Shown here piece after piece: positions 1-6,201 of a stretch of DNA of 8,421 nucleotides. The notes under the pieces are model-generated. The model was not told the origin of the DNA. It saw only the letters and a list, made by a program, of their open reading frames with translations, and ran no database searches. Source of the stretch: Candidatus Omnitrophota bacterium (GTDB lineage: Bacteria; Verrucomicrobiota; Verrucomicrobiia; Limisphaerales; UBA1319); the NCBI GenBank assembly GCA_023473405.1, contig JAMCZD010000032.1, positions 1 to 8,421 of the forward strand, given 5' to 3'. The first letter of the stretch is position 1; the number at the start of each line of letters is the position of its first letter. A program made the position numbers and the translations under genes.

Positions 1-60
1 CGAGAACCATTTGAAAACGATCCGGTCTCAGCGGAAACCTCAAAAATGCTGGGAAATTAA
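1..60 (+). CDS. Possible C-terminal tail of a gene entering from the left
   Basis: Frame 1 is open from the window edge to a TAA at 58-60 and reads REPFENDPVSAETSKMLGN. The pattern E-x-F-x-N-D followed by an acidic/small stretch and an M-L pair loosely resembles the C-terminal end of Gfo/Idh/MocA-type oxidoreductases. Nineteen codons are too few to identify a family, and an open stretch of this length is common by chance. If real, the gene would converge on the NHL remnant, whose stop lies at 70-72. Confidence 0.2.
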   Translation, partial: REPFENDPVSAETSKMLGN

Positions 61-69
61 ATCAAAATT

Positions 70-425
70 TCATGTTCCTGAACTGCGGAATGTAGGATAG
101 AGGTTATTGTTGGAATCTATCGCCAGGCCGAACGGGTGATCAAACAGGGCATTTGTTCCCCAGCCGTCCCGAAAACCAGCCTCGGACCCGGCCAACGTGG
201 ACACAATCCCATCAGGGCCGATCTTCCGAATCCGGTGGCCGAGCAAGTCATTCACGAAAGCGTTGCCAAACGTGTCAAATACTACCCCCATCGGGGTCGT
301 GAAACGAGCGGAGGCCACGGGCCCATCGATCTCGCCCGGTTCACTGCTGCCGGCCAGCGTGGAGACCAAGCCGTCGGTGTCATGTGATGTGAATGGCACA
401 AGAAAAAAACGAAAATTTTTTTCAT
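70..425 (-). pseudogene. NHL-repeat protein remnant, frameshifted and truncated
   Basis: The minus-strand frame opening at GTG 399 carries about one and a half NHL units. Each starts with the signature LVSTLAGS or IVSTLAGS; then come GPxxxARFTTPMGVVFD, a degenerate HRIRKIGPDG, and a second unit reaching FDHPFGLAIDSNNNLY. The reading then breaks into PTFRSSGT and a stop, where a typical blade would continue with V-A-D-x-x-N-H-R-I-R-K. NHL repeats form beta-propellers of about six blades, so fewer than two cannot fold as one. Just upstream, an ATG at 425-423 with AAGGA ahead of it starts MKKIFVFFL, which looks like a signal peptide but lies in a different frame. A one-base gain in either homopolymer (T7 at 416-422 or A7 at 403-409, plus strand) would join it to the NHL frame. 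I read this as the decayed 5' end of a secreted NHL gene. A sequencing or assembly error in the homopolymers could explain the frameshift but not the early end. Confidence 0.7.
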
Positions 426-581
426 TGCCGCTAGTCCTTGGATTCTAATGACATCCAAGTAATCGATGCGCATGAATGGACAGGCCGACGGCCCAGCGCC
501 ACCCGATAAAGCATTAGTCACGTCTCTGCTCGGCCATGAGACTGCGATTGTTAGGAGCGATGGCAGGCGTTTCCGCTTCTA

Positions 582-615
582 ATAAAGAGTGCCGGCGACG
601 CGGTGAAGCCGGCGC
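582..615 (-). terminator. Probable intrinsic terminator after the TIM-barrel gene
   Basis: GTGCCGGC (589-596) can pair with GCCGGCGC (608-615) around an 11-nt loop, giving an eight-pair stem with one G-T wobble. Read on the minus strand, the stem is followed by TCTTTATT, a U-rich run. It lies 27 bp beyond the stop of the sugar isomerase-like gene, where a terminator would be expected. The loop is long and the U-tract is interrupted by C and A, so strength is uncertain. The rest of the 217-bp spacer (426-642) holds only a 38-codon plus-strand ORF (466-582) without a ribosome binding site or recognisable product. Confidence 0.5.
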
Positions 616-642
616 AGGTCCAGGTGATAAATGACGGCGTGG

Positions 643-1557
643 CTAAGCATTGAGGAGCTCTTTCGCCCGCTCTTCCATATACGCCACATTCCGGGCCATA
701 TCCTCCTGCAGGGCTGGAGTGTCATGCTCAAAATCAATGGTGGTAAGACCGCGATAGCCCAGACGCTTCAGTTCCTGGAGGACATTCGCAAAGTCTCCTT
801 CCCCTTCGCCGAACACCGTATTGCGGCAATTAGGATCGTTCTTCTTGGCGATGTCCTTCAGATGGAAGCTGATGATTCGACCTTTCAACTTTCGTAGTGA
901 TTCCACCGGATCGAGTCCGGAGCGGGCCCATTGCCCCGCATCGGCGCACGCACCCATGCGCTCGGTCCGGTTTTGGCAGGCAGCGAGGACTTGTTCGGGT
1001 TTCCAATAAGGAGATTGGCCGCGGGCATGATTATGAAAGGCCACATTGATCTGATACTCAAGACAGAGTTTCTCGATCATGTCTAACGCCTCTGCGGGCG
1101 GTTCAGCCACGATTGTGCCGGTGCCCATCTCTTTGCAAAACTCGAAAAGGCGTTTCGCCTGCCCGGGTGTGCCATTGAAATTGGCAAAAATGCTGGAGAG
1201 AAACATGCCTCGTTCCGCAAGCTTCTCTTTGAATTCCTTGCGCACGTCCGCCGGCATATCTTCGTTGGCCCGCACATCCGGCCGATGGCTATCAACCTTG
1301 AGAGCGCTTAGCGGTTCGATATGGCGAATGCCAAGCGCAGCGACCTTGTCCAGTGCCTCGAAAAGCGGGAATCGCCGGTAGGTGTAAAGCTGGACGCTCA
1401 ATTTCCAGCCCAGTTTCTCCATAGCCGGGGTGCTGAGCTTAACCGGTGTCACTTGCGCGCCGATTGCTGGGAGAACCTTCCCAAAACCGATACCCGCTGT
1501 GAGTACGATACTGCTTTTCAAGAATTGCCGACGGCCAATCACCTTGTACGTTGTCAT
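643..1557 (-). CDS. Tat-exported sugar phosphate isomerase/epimerase-like TIM-barrel protein
   Basis: A 304-residue member of the xylose isomerase-like TIM-barrel superfamily (AP endonuclease 2 fold). Residues 8-14 are GRRQFLK, a twin-arginine motif, followed by a hydrophobic stretch (about 15-35) and a possible cleavage site near AIGA-QV. This predicts folding in the cytoplasm and export by Tat. The barrel starts near WKLSVQLYTYR (51-61). Likely metal or active-site residues are E152 (in VAEP), H175 and H177 (FHNHARG), D206 (ADAGQW), H232 (SFHLKD) and E277 (IDFEHD). Many relatives have D-x-G-H where this protein has D-A-G-Q. I chose ATG 1557 because it places the Tat motif at the N-terminus. 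The frame stays open to ATG 1686, but the extra 43 residues are not signal-like and would bury the motif. No strong ribosome site precedes either start. Such proteins act on sugars or sugar derivatives, but the substrate cannot be told here. The gene lies 162 bp downstream of the NB-ARC gene, so co-transcription is possible but not shown. Confidence 0.85.
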   Translation of the reverse strand: MTTYKVIGRRQFLKSSIVLTAGIGFGKVLPAIGAQVTPVKLSTPAMEKLGWKLSVQLYTYRRFPLFEALDKVAALGIRHIEPLSALKVDSHRPDVRANEDMPADVRKEFKEKLAERGMFLSSIFANFNGTPGQAKRLFEFCKEMGTGTIVAEPPAEALDMIEKLCLEYQINVAFHNHARGQSPYWKPEQVLAACQNRTERMGACADAGQWARSGLDPVESLRKLKGRIISFHLKDIAKKNDPNCRNTVFGEGEGDFANVLQELKRLGYRGLTTIDFEHDTPALQEDMARNVAYMEERAKELLNA

Positions 1558-1719
1558 AAGTACGCTTGCTTTCTCGGAGATTAAAGGCCGATCAAAACAA
1601 GGAAGCGATAAAATTTTAGCTGGGTTAAAGCGGCCTTGCCCGTATTTCAAGAGATCTAGCAATTCGGAAAGGACATTTTTACTCATGAAAAGTCGCCGCC
1701 GAGGTTGGCAACCAGGAGT

Positions 1720-3219
1720 TCATGAAGGCTTATTCTTGAGCGTATTAAGATTGCCGCGGATCGTCTTGGTGGTCGGATGGGATTGGCCAAGCGTTTGTTC
1801 AGCGATCTCCAGCGCCTGGGTGTAAAGCGGCTCCGCCTCCTCATACCGGCCTTGGTCGCGATACAGCTCCGCCAGGTTGTTGAGACTTAGGGCCACATTC
1901 GGATGCTCCGGACCGAAACGCCGGCTCGACGCTGCAAGTGCCTTGGCCGCGCAAGCCTCGGCTTGGAAGAATAGGCTCTGATATTCATGCAGTCTCTGAA
2001 GCGCAACGAATGGCCAGAGCAGGTCGTACTCTCCCAGGTCTTCAGTCCTTTCCTCGGACAATTCCTCGATGTGCGGGATGAGGGGGGCGTAGGCCGAAAA
2101 GATTTCCAGAGTTGTTTGCTGTGGAATCCGCCGCGCCGCGGCAACCAGCGCCCCAACGAACGCCTTATTCAGCCCGGCTGCCGAGGGCATCAACTCCAGC
2201 TTGGCACGGAGGAATTCGCGGACCAGTTTATGAAGCTGGTAAAATCCCTCGCCCTTCCTCTGGAGCATGCTGGCCCCCAAGAGCCCCGAATCCCGCGCGT
2301 CTTCAAGGTCCTCGGGATCCAAATCCGGAAAGCAACGCTGCGCCATCTCCCAGGGAACTGGAGCCAGGGCAAAGAGGCTCAAAAGGCATCCGAGCTCCCG
2401 CTGTGGCTGGCTCAACTCGTCCCAACTGAGCTCCAAGGCCGCACCGACACCGCGCTCGGCCGTCATCATGCCTTCCGCTCGCTTGGTGGAGGGATGGTCA
2501 AGGCCTTTTCCGCGCAAACGGGAGAGCATCTCGCAAAGCGTTAGATCCGGTTTGCCGCCCAAGTAGCGCCCAACCAGTTCAAGCGCCAGCGGTAGGTGGC
2601 CCAGCCATTCACACAGCCGCTCGGCATCGGTCCGTTGAGCTTCACAGCGCTCGGCACCAGCCAGGGACTTTAATAGGGCAAATGAGTACGTAGGGGCTAA
2701 AACGTCAAGGGGTACTGGCTGAACGCCAATGAAGGTCTTACGCGTGGTGACCAGGATTCTGAATCGGTCGGATGTTGGCAGGAACGGCTGAATGACATTC
2801 CAGTCGGCCAAATCATCCAGGATCAAGAGAACACGCCCCTGGCCTGGCCAGCGGGCCCAGCAGTAGCCCACACGTCTTTCGGCATCTTGCAGCGTTTCCG
2901 GTGGCACCAGACCGAGATGGTCCTGGGCGAAAGCGAGGACTTGGGTGGCCAATTCAGTGCCGCGGGCTTTGACCCAGCAAACCCCCGCATGATAGGCGCC
3001 GAGTCGGCTCCGGGCATAGCGGATGGCGAGCTCGGTTTTACCTACCCCGCCCATGCCGGCAACGGCCGTGATGGCGGTGGGGCTGTTTGTCTGCTGAAGG
3101 CGCTGATCCAGTTCGGCAAACCGGCAGGACACAGCTCGGACGGGTAAACAGGCTAATCCCCATGCCGAGCAGGCTTTGCGGGTTGGAAAACATGGATTTT
3201 CCGAATTTCCCTTGGACAC
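1720..3219 (-). CDS. NB-ARC (STAND) ATPase with short TPR tail, no visible effector domain
   Basis: The 499-residue product has the NB-ARC motif series in order: Walker A GMGGVGKT (about 55-62), Walker B LLILDD (131-136), a sensor-like ILVTTR (155-160), a GLPL-like GHLPLAL (207-213), and LHKLVREFL (329-337) at the MHD position. In the last, aspartate is replaced by lysine. The C-terminus has about two kinesin-light-chain-like TPRs (clearest at HPNVALSLNNLAELYRDQGR, from about 439) and ends in a fragment typical of a terminal repeat. STAND proteins are ATP-driven switches in which the repeats sense a ligand and an N-terminal domain acts. Here only about 54 residues precede the P-loop, cysteine-rich and unlike TIR, CHAT or nuclease domains; FAELDQRL there resembles the usual pre-NB-ARC segment. 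I chose GTG 3219 because AGGAGG sits five bases upstream. An ATG at 3315 would add a cysteine/phenylalanine-rich leader and run antisense into the neighbouring gene. It may need a partner, may act as a regulator, or may be a shortened remnant. Confidence 0.85.
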   Translation of the reverse strand: MSKGNSENPCFPTRKACSAWGLACLPVRAVSCRFAELDQRLQQTNSPTAITAVAGMGGVGKTELAIRYARSRLGAYHAGVCWVKARGTELATQVLAFAQDHLGLVPPETLQDAERRVGYCWARWPGQGRVLLILDDLADWNVIQPFLPTSDRFRILVTTRKTFIGVQPVPLDVLAPTYSFALLKSLAGAERCEAQRTDAERLCEWLGHLPLALELVGRYLGGKPDLTLCEMLSRLRGKGLDHPSTKRAEGMMTAERGVGAALELSWDELSQPQRELGCLLSLFALAPVPWEMAQRCFPDLDPEDLEDARDSGLLGASMLQRKGEGFYQLHKLVREFLRAKLELMPSAAGLNKAFVGALVAAARRIPQQTTLEIFSAYAPLIPHIEELSEERTEDLGEYDLLWPFVALQRLHEYQSLFFQAEACAAKALAASSRRFGPEHPNVALSLNNLAELYRDQGRYEEAEPLYTQALEIAEQTLGQSHPTTKTIRGNLNTLKNKPS

Positions 3220-3224
3220 TCTTA

Positions 3225-3230
3225 CCTCCT
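3225..3230 (-). promoter_or_regulatory. Ribosome binding site that decides the NB-ARC start
   Basis: Minus-strand AGGAGG followed by TAAGA and then GTG (3219-3217). It is the best Shine-Dalgarno match seen in the window and is ideally spaced, so it favours GTG 3219 over the in-frame ATG at 3315. Confidence 0.75.
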
Positions 3231-3247
3231 CACCGCAGCGAGGCTCA

Positions 3248-3262
3248 TGTTCAGAGTGAACA
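3248..3262. promoter_or_regulatory. Inverted repeat TGTTCA-GAG-TGAACA in divergent spacer
   Basis: A perfect six-base inverted repeat with a three-base centre lies in the 74-bp spacer between the divergent NB-ARC gene (start 3219) and the small basic-protein gene (start 3294). It is 29 bp from one start and 32 bp from the other, a natural place for an operator controlling both. The half-sites TGTTC and GAACA resemble the LexA box I recall for Verrucomicrobia (TGTTC-N4-GAACA), but here the spacing is five, so LexA binding is doubtful. No convincing -35/-10 pair is visible around it. Confidence 0.4.
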
Positions 3263-3293
3263 AAACAAAAAAAAACACAGAATGGAGAACACG

Positions 3294-3644
3294 ATGAAAA
3301 ACAACAACGAAGCAAAGAAGGAACAGACGGCTAAGGATCAAGCGACGCAGGCGAAAACGCCCAAGGCCAAGCGCGAACCGGCAGAGAAGGCCGTGAAAGT
3401 CACCAAGGCCAATAGCGGTGACGAAATCGCCGACAGGCTACCAGGCAACATCGAGGAACTGAAGGCGACCAAAGGCGGCTTGGTTTCGTTCCTATTCCTG
3501 TCCGGCAAAAACAAGGAGGAGATCGCCAAGGACCTGCAAGGCGCATTCAAGCTCACCGACGCTCAGGCGGTCAAGATCGTCCGGCGGATCACAGGCCGGG
3601 CACGATTTTTCCGGCGCGTGTTCGAATTAATGGTGGCGAAATAG
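3294..3644 (+). CDS. Small lysine-rich protein with possible helix-turn-helix C-terminus
   Basis: I do not recognise this 116-residue protein. Residues 1-45 are hydrophilic and rich in K, A, E, N and Q (KTPKAKREPAEKAVKVTKA), probably disordered and basic. Residues 58-116 look folded and helical: GGLVSFLFLSG, KNKEEIAKDLQGAF, a KLTD turn, then AQAVKIVRRITGRARFFRRVF, which is strongly basic. The short helix, turn and arginine-rich helix would suit a small DNA- or RNA-binding module; this is inference, not a family match. It has no signal peptide or membrane segment. I chose ATG 3294 because GGAG at 3284-3287 lies six bases upstream; an in-frame ATG at 3282 is the alternative. An A-rich leader precedes it and a strong terminator starts 20 bp after the stop, so it is probably a single-gene transcript. 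It is divergent from the NB-ARC gene with a shared inverted repeat between them. Confidence 0.75.
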   Translation: MKNNNEAKKEQTAKDQATQAKTPKAKREPAEKAVKVTKANSGDEIADRLPGNIEELKATKGGLVSFLFLSGKNKEEIAKDLQGAFKLTDAQAVKIVRRITGRARFFRRVFELMVAK

Positions 3645-3664
3645 GCGGTGATTTCGCCCGCTTC

Positions 3665-3695
3665 AAGGCCCCTCGGGAAACCGGGGGGCCTTTTT
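3665..3695 (+). terminator. Strong intrinsic terminator of the small basic-protein gene
   Basis: GGCCCCTCGG (3667-3676), a GAAA tetraloop (3677-3680) and CCGGGGGGCC (3681-3690) form a ten-pair stem with one T-G wobble. It extends by two A-T pairs (3665-3666 with 3691-3692), and the T-run is 3691-3695. The loop is GNRA-type. It begins 20 bp after the stop at 3644. The opposite strand has no U-tract, so it should work only rightward. Confidence 0.92.
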
Positions 3696-3699
3696 GATG

Positions 3700-3714
3700 G
3701 TTCGAACACTGTTC
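3700..3714. repeat. Overlapping palindromes GTTCGAAC and GAACA-C-TGTTC
   Basis: An eight-base perfect palindrome (3700-3707) overlaps an inverted repeat GAACA-C-TGTTC (3704-3714), right after the terminator. The half-site words match those of the inverted repeat at 3248-3262, so the small gene is bracketed by similar words. The remaining convergent spacer (3715-3887) shows nothing I can name. Function is unknown and chance is possible. Confidence 0.3.
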
Positions 3715-3887
3715 AAAATCGTCCTGAGAACCTAACAGTGCAAACCATAATACTCAACGCCGTACCACCAATACCTCACCATTTGAGTCTCGGGGAATTG
3801 GCCTACAGGGGCTTGTTGGGCGCGTGATCTAACGAACCAGAATGTTGGTGCTGTGCTATTTCTCGTGCCTTAACACTCTTGACATGG

Positions 3888-6089
3888 TCATTCCCAAGGC
3901 CGAATCCGGTAAAAGCGCCGCAGGCGACTCATGGCTCCCGCGTCTGCAAAGCTGCTTAGGCGCTGTTGATCAATGTTTGTATAGACCGGAAGCCAGTGTC
4001 GAAAATCAGTTGAGGCTTCAATAACGTAATATTGGCTGCCTTCAAAACTCACAGTCCCCTTGACTGTTCCGTTGGTTTCGACTGCAATTTGTTCAAAGCG
4101 CGCCTCAGTGACAAGCGGAGGACCCGCCGGGAGCCGAACGAGGTTTGTGGGCTCGTTTTCTACGCGCATTATGAACGCGCCGCCAAGAATAAGTTTTCCA
4201 TCTGGCTGAATCGCCCCGCCGGCGAAAAGGGGCCAATTGGGCGCAGCGTATAATCCGTACATGGGTCCGGGATCAAAGGCAGTGTCCAAGGAGCCGTCCG
4301 GATTGAGCCTGGCGAAACCACGGGGATAGGCGTAATCGCTCCTATTAGCGCCCGTGAATGCACCAGCAACCACGATTCGTCCATCGGGTTGGACTAATAC
4401 GACATCAAGAGAGAGTATATAATCACAACCCAAAAAGCTAGGATACGGCCAGAAAGTCGGCGCATGCCAGCTGGGGTCCAACGAACCATCGCTGTTAAGT
4501 CGAGCGATGTGCGAGCGCGGCACTCCGTGGATATTTGTGAACAAACCCGAAACCAGCAATTTGCCATCAGGCTGCAAAGAAAGTGACAGAATTCGGTCGA
4601 TGGCACCGGGATCGAAAGTCGAATCATAGTGTTCATCCTCATGAATGGACACCTTTGCGGTTGCGGGTGACGTAATAACTGCTCCGGGTCCCGGGTTCTC
4701 CAGCGCGATGGTGAAGTCCTCATCCGCCTCTCCGCCCAAAGGGTCTCTCAGAATGGAAATTGCGATGGTTTGAAAGCGCTCACGGGGCCCAAATTCGATC
4801 CGGCCGGTTTGGGCGACATAATCATAGCCGGCTGTTGCGGTATCGTCGGCAGTGTGAAAGGCAACGGAGACGGTGTTATCCGGCGGTCCGCCCCGGACGA
4901 CTTGCAGCCTCACCTGCGAGTTTGTTTCAGAAGTCTCGTAAGCCGGGGTGGCGAAATGAAAAACTGCCTTTTCTGAGTACTCAAGCAACCGCGCGACAAA
5001 CCTTCGCGGAATTCCTTCCACCTCAGTAAAGTCGCCTGCAATCAGAAGCTTGCCGTCAGGTTGGACGGTGACGATGTCAATACCGCGGAACAGTCCGATG
5101 TCGAAACTCCAATCCCGCGAACCATTGAAATCAAGACGGACAAGATCACCCGTTGGAAATGAATCATACTCGGTGGCTTTCCATAGTAATATCCGGTTAG
5201 CGTAATCTGAAAAGGCCACGGCATAATACGGGTATGAAATGTCGAGACTGGAATCGCGGCTTCCATCCGGGAAAAGGCGCTCAATCATGCTTGGGCTATA
5301 TAACAAAATACGGCCATTGGGTTGCAAAGCCAAACCATCCCCGAAGTATGTATCGGAGGGAGCATGAAAAGACGGGTCTTTTGCCCCCTCGGACGTCAAG
5401 TGTAGCATGTATTGCACTGGCTCAGCATTGGACCTTCTGAATGCACCCGTTATAATGATCGCGCCATCGGGTTGGACCACAAGATCAGAAGCTTGCGAAG
5501 ACGCAAAACCGAGAAAGGGCTGAAAAGAGGCATCAACAGTACCGTCAGAATTGAGCCGGGCAACGCCGGAAACGGGCAAACCGCGAATGGATTGGAAATT
5601 GCCGTAGAGCAGTATCTTGCCATCGGATTGAACAACGGTCGCGAGTTGCGGCAAATCCTCCCCCGGATCAAAACTCGGATCAACCGAGCCGTCCCTGTTC
5701 AGTCTGGCATAATAAACGCGATGCAAGCCGCCAATTTCAGTAAAATCTCCTTCTACGAGGGCCTTGCCGCCGGGATAAGCAAGTATGCTTTTCACCGGTG
5801 CATTTGGTTCAGGATGACAGGAATAGGTCAAATCAACTGTCCCGTTGGTGTTAAGCCTGGCGATTTGCCTTCGGACAATCCCCGCGAAATTGGTAAAGCC
5901 TCCCGCAACCAGTATCTTTCCATCCGCCTGCAACGCCATGCCCCTGATTTTCCCGTCGGGTCCATTGCCAGGATCAAAGCCGATATCCAGGAAGGCCGGC
6001 TGTCCGTTCACCAAAAACGCCGAGGAGAAAACGAGACACCCCGAAATCACAACATAAAGCCAAATGGCACAGAGTTTTTCCCAGACCAT
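3888..6089 (-). CDS. Secreted delta-60 repeat / Calx-beta protein
   Basis: A 733-residue exported protein. Residues 1-30 form a signal peptide: MVWEK, a hydrophobic core about 7-27, with cleavage near VNG-QPA. Seven delta-60 (DUF5122) units follow at about 32-370, with the recurring pattern F-D-P-G, VQPDGKILVxGxF, RxxxARLNxDGSxDxSF; units 5 and 6 are shorter and more diverged. A Calx-beta domain spans about 376-486, including DDTATAGYDYVAQTGRIEFG and DEDFTIALENP, motifs that in this family sit near calcium sites. Three more units follow at about 488-655. Residues 664-731 resemble the verrucomicrobial C-terminal beta-sandwich tail (YYVIEASTDFRHWLPVYTN, ending RRFYRIRP), which I take as an anchoring or export domain. 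No enzyme motif is seen; a surface structural or binding role is likely. The ATG at 6089 gives a proper signal peptide; no Shine-Dalgarno precedes it. The gene is divergent from the LVIVD gene and convergent with the small basic-protein gene. Confidence 0.9.
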   Translation of the reverse strand: MVWEKLCAIWLYVVISGCLVFSSAFLVNGQPAFLDIGFDPGNGPDGKIRGMALQADGKILVAGGFTNFAGIVRRQIARLNTNGTVDLTYSCHPEPNAPVKSILAYPGGKALVEGDFTEIGGLHRVYYARLNRDGSVDPSFDPGEDLPQLATVVQSDGKILLYGNFQSIRGLPVSGVARLNSDGTVDASFQPFLGFASSQASDLVVQPDGAIIITGAFRRSNAEPVQYMLHLTSEGAKDPSFHAPSDTYFGDGLALQPNGRILLYSPSMIERLFPDGSRDSSLDISYPYYAVAFSDYANRILLWKATEYDSFPTGDLVRLDFNGSRDWSFDIGLFRGIDIVTVQPDGKLLIAGDFTEVEGIPRRFVARLLEYSEKAVFHFATPAYETSETNSQVRLQVVRGGPPDNTVSVAFHTADDTATAGYDYVAQTGRIEFGPRERFQTIAISILRDPLGGEADEDFTIALENPGPGAVITSPATAKVSIHEDEHYDSTFDPGAIDRILSLSLQPDGKLLVSGLFTNIHGVPRSHIARLNSDGSLDPSWHAPTFWPYPSFLGCDYILSLDVVLVQPDGRIVVAGAFTGANRSDYAYPRGFARLNPDGSLDTAFDPGPMYGLYAAPNWPLFAGGAIQPDGKLILGGAFIMRVENEPTNLVRLPAGPPLVTEARFEQIAVETNGTVKGTVSFEGSQYYVIEASTDFRHWLPVYTNIDQQRLSSFADAGAMSRLRRFYRIRPWE
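4125..4628 (-). repeat. Second delta-60 block (three units)
   Basis: Residues 488-655 of the secreted protein contain three units with LSLQPDGKLLVSGLFT, VLVQPDGRIVVAGAFT and AIQPDGKLILGGAF. The first two close with ARLNSDGSLDPS and ARLNPDGSLDTAFDPG; the third closes only with LVRLPAGP. They are closer to the family consensus than units 4-6 of the first block. Confidence 0.8.
4632..4964 (-). other. Calx-beta domain coding segment
   Basis: Residues 376-486 of the delta-60 protein match the Calx-beta pattern: FHFATPAYETSE, VSVAFHTADDTATAGYDY, a GRIEFGPRERFQTIAISI strand, and DEDFTIALENP. The acidic positions (D415, D416, D423, E455, D456, E457, D458) are those that bind calcium or stabilise the fold in this family. 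It separates the two delta-60 blocks. Confidence 0.85.
4974..5996 (-). repeat. First delta-60 block (seven units)
   Basis: Residues 32-372 hold seven units centred on ALQADGKILVAGGF, AYPGGKALVEGDF, VQSDGKILLYGNF, VQPDGAIIITGAF, LQPNGRILLY, SDYANRILLW and VQPDGKLLIAGDF. Units 5 and 6 lack the G-x-F-T-x-x-x-G segment and are about 40-45 residues long. Seven units would suit a seven-bladed propeller, though I infer that fold rather than see it. Confidence 0.8.
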
Positions 6090-6102
6090 GGACTATTTTA
6101 TA
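6090..6102 (-). promoter_or_regulatory. Possible -10 element placed for leaderless expression of the delta-60 gene
   Basis: Read on the minus strand, TATAAA (6102-6097) is followed by seven bases and then the ATG at 6089, so transcription from it would start at or next to the start codon. No Shine-Dalgarno is present. No -35 is found at normal spacing; CTGACA lies 21 bases upstream. Confidence 0.25.
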
Positions 6103-6144
6103 CTTTCGGAATACCACACTAATGTCAGAAAATACACTGGGTTG

Positions 6145-6157
6145 TTGCCCTGGGCAA
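6145..6157. promoter_or_regulatory. Palindrome TTGCCC-T-GGGCAA in divergent spacer
   Basis: A perfect six-base inverted repeat around one base lies in the spacer between the delta-60 and LVIVD genes, 55 bp upstream of the delta-60 start. Its compactness suits a dimeric regulator site rather than an RNA hairpin, since a one-base loop cannot close. The regulator is unknown. Confidence 0.35.
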
Positions 6158-6175
6158 GTGGCGAACCGTTGAGAT

Positions 6176-6201
6176 GCATCCGCCATCCAGGTTTTGGATG
6201 C
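6176..6201. repeat. Inverted repeat GCATCC-N14-GGATGC
   Basis: A six-base perfect inverted repeat with a 14-base spacer in the same divergent spacer. It could be a wide-spaced operator or a weak hairpin. No T-run follows it on either strand, so it is not a terminator. Confidence 0.25.

Noticed and set aside
466..582. 38-codon plus-strand ORF (MRMNGQADG...)
   Set aside because: No ribosome site and no known family; the length is expected by chance.
1987..2544. 185-codon plus-strand ORF
   Set aside because: It is antisense to the NB-ARC domain, whose motifs are clear; the translated product has no recognisable pattern.
3248..3262. Canonical LexA operator
   Set aside because: The half-sites fit but the spacing is five bases instead of four, and neither neighbour is an obvious SOS gene.
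3220..3315. N-terminal extension of the NB-ARC gene to ATG 3315
   Set aside because: The AGGAGG-spaced GTG at 3219 is much better supported, and the extension runs antisense into the small gene and is rich in Cys and Phe.
3645..3887. Search for tRNA, small RNA or riboswitch in the convergent spacer
   Set aside because: Apart from the terminator and the palindromes at 3700-3714, no cloverleaf or conserved aptamer pattern is visible.
5412..6122. 236-codon plus-strand ORF
   Set aside because: It lies opposite the signal peptide and first delta-60 units of a well-supported gene; long open antisense frames arise from the codon bias of these repeats.
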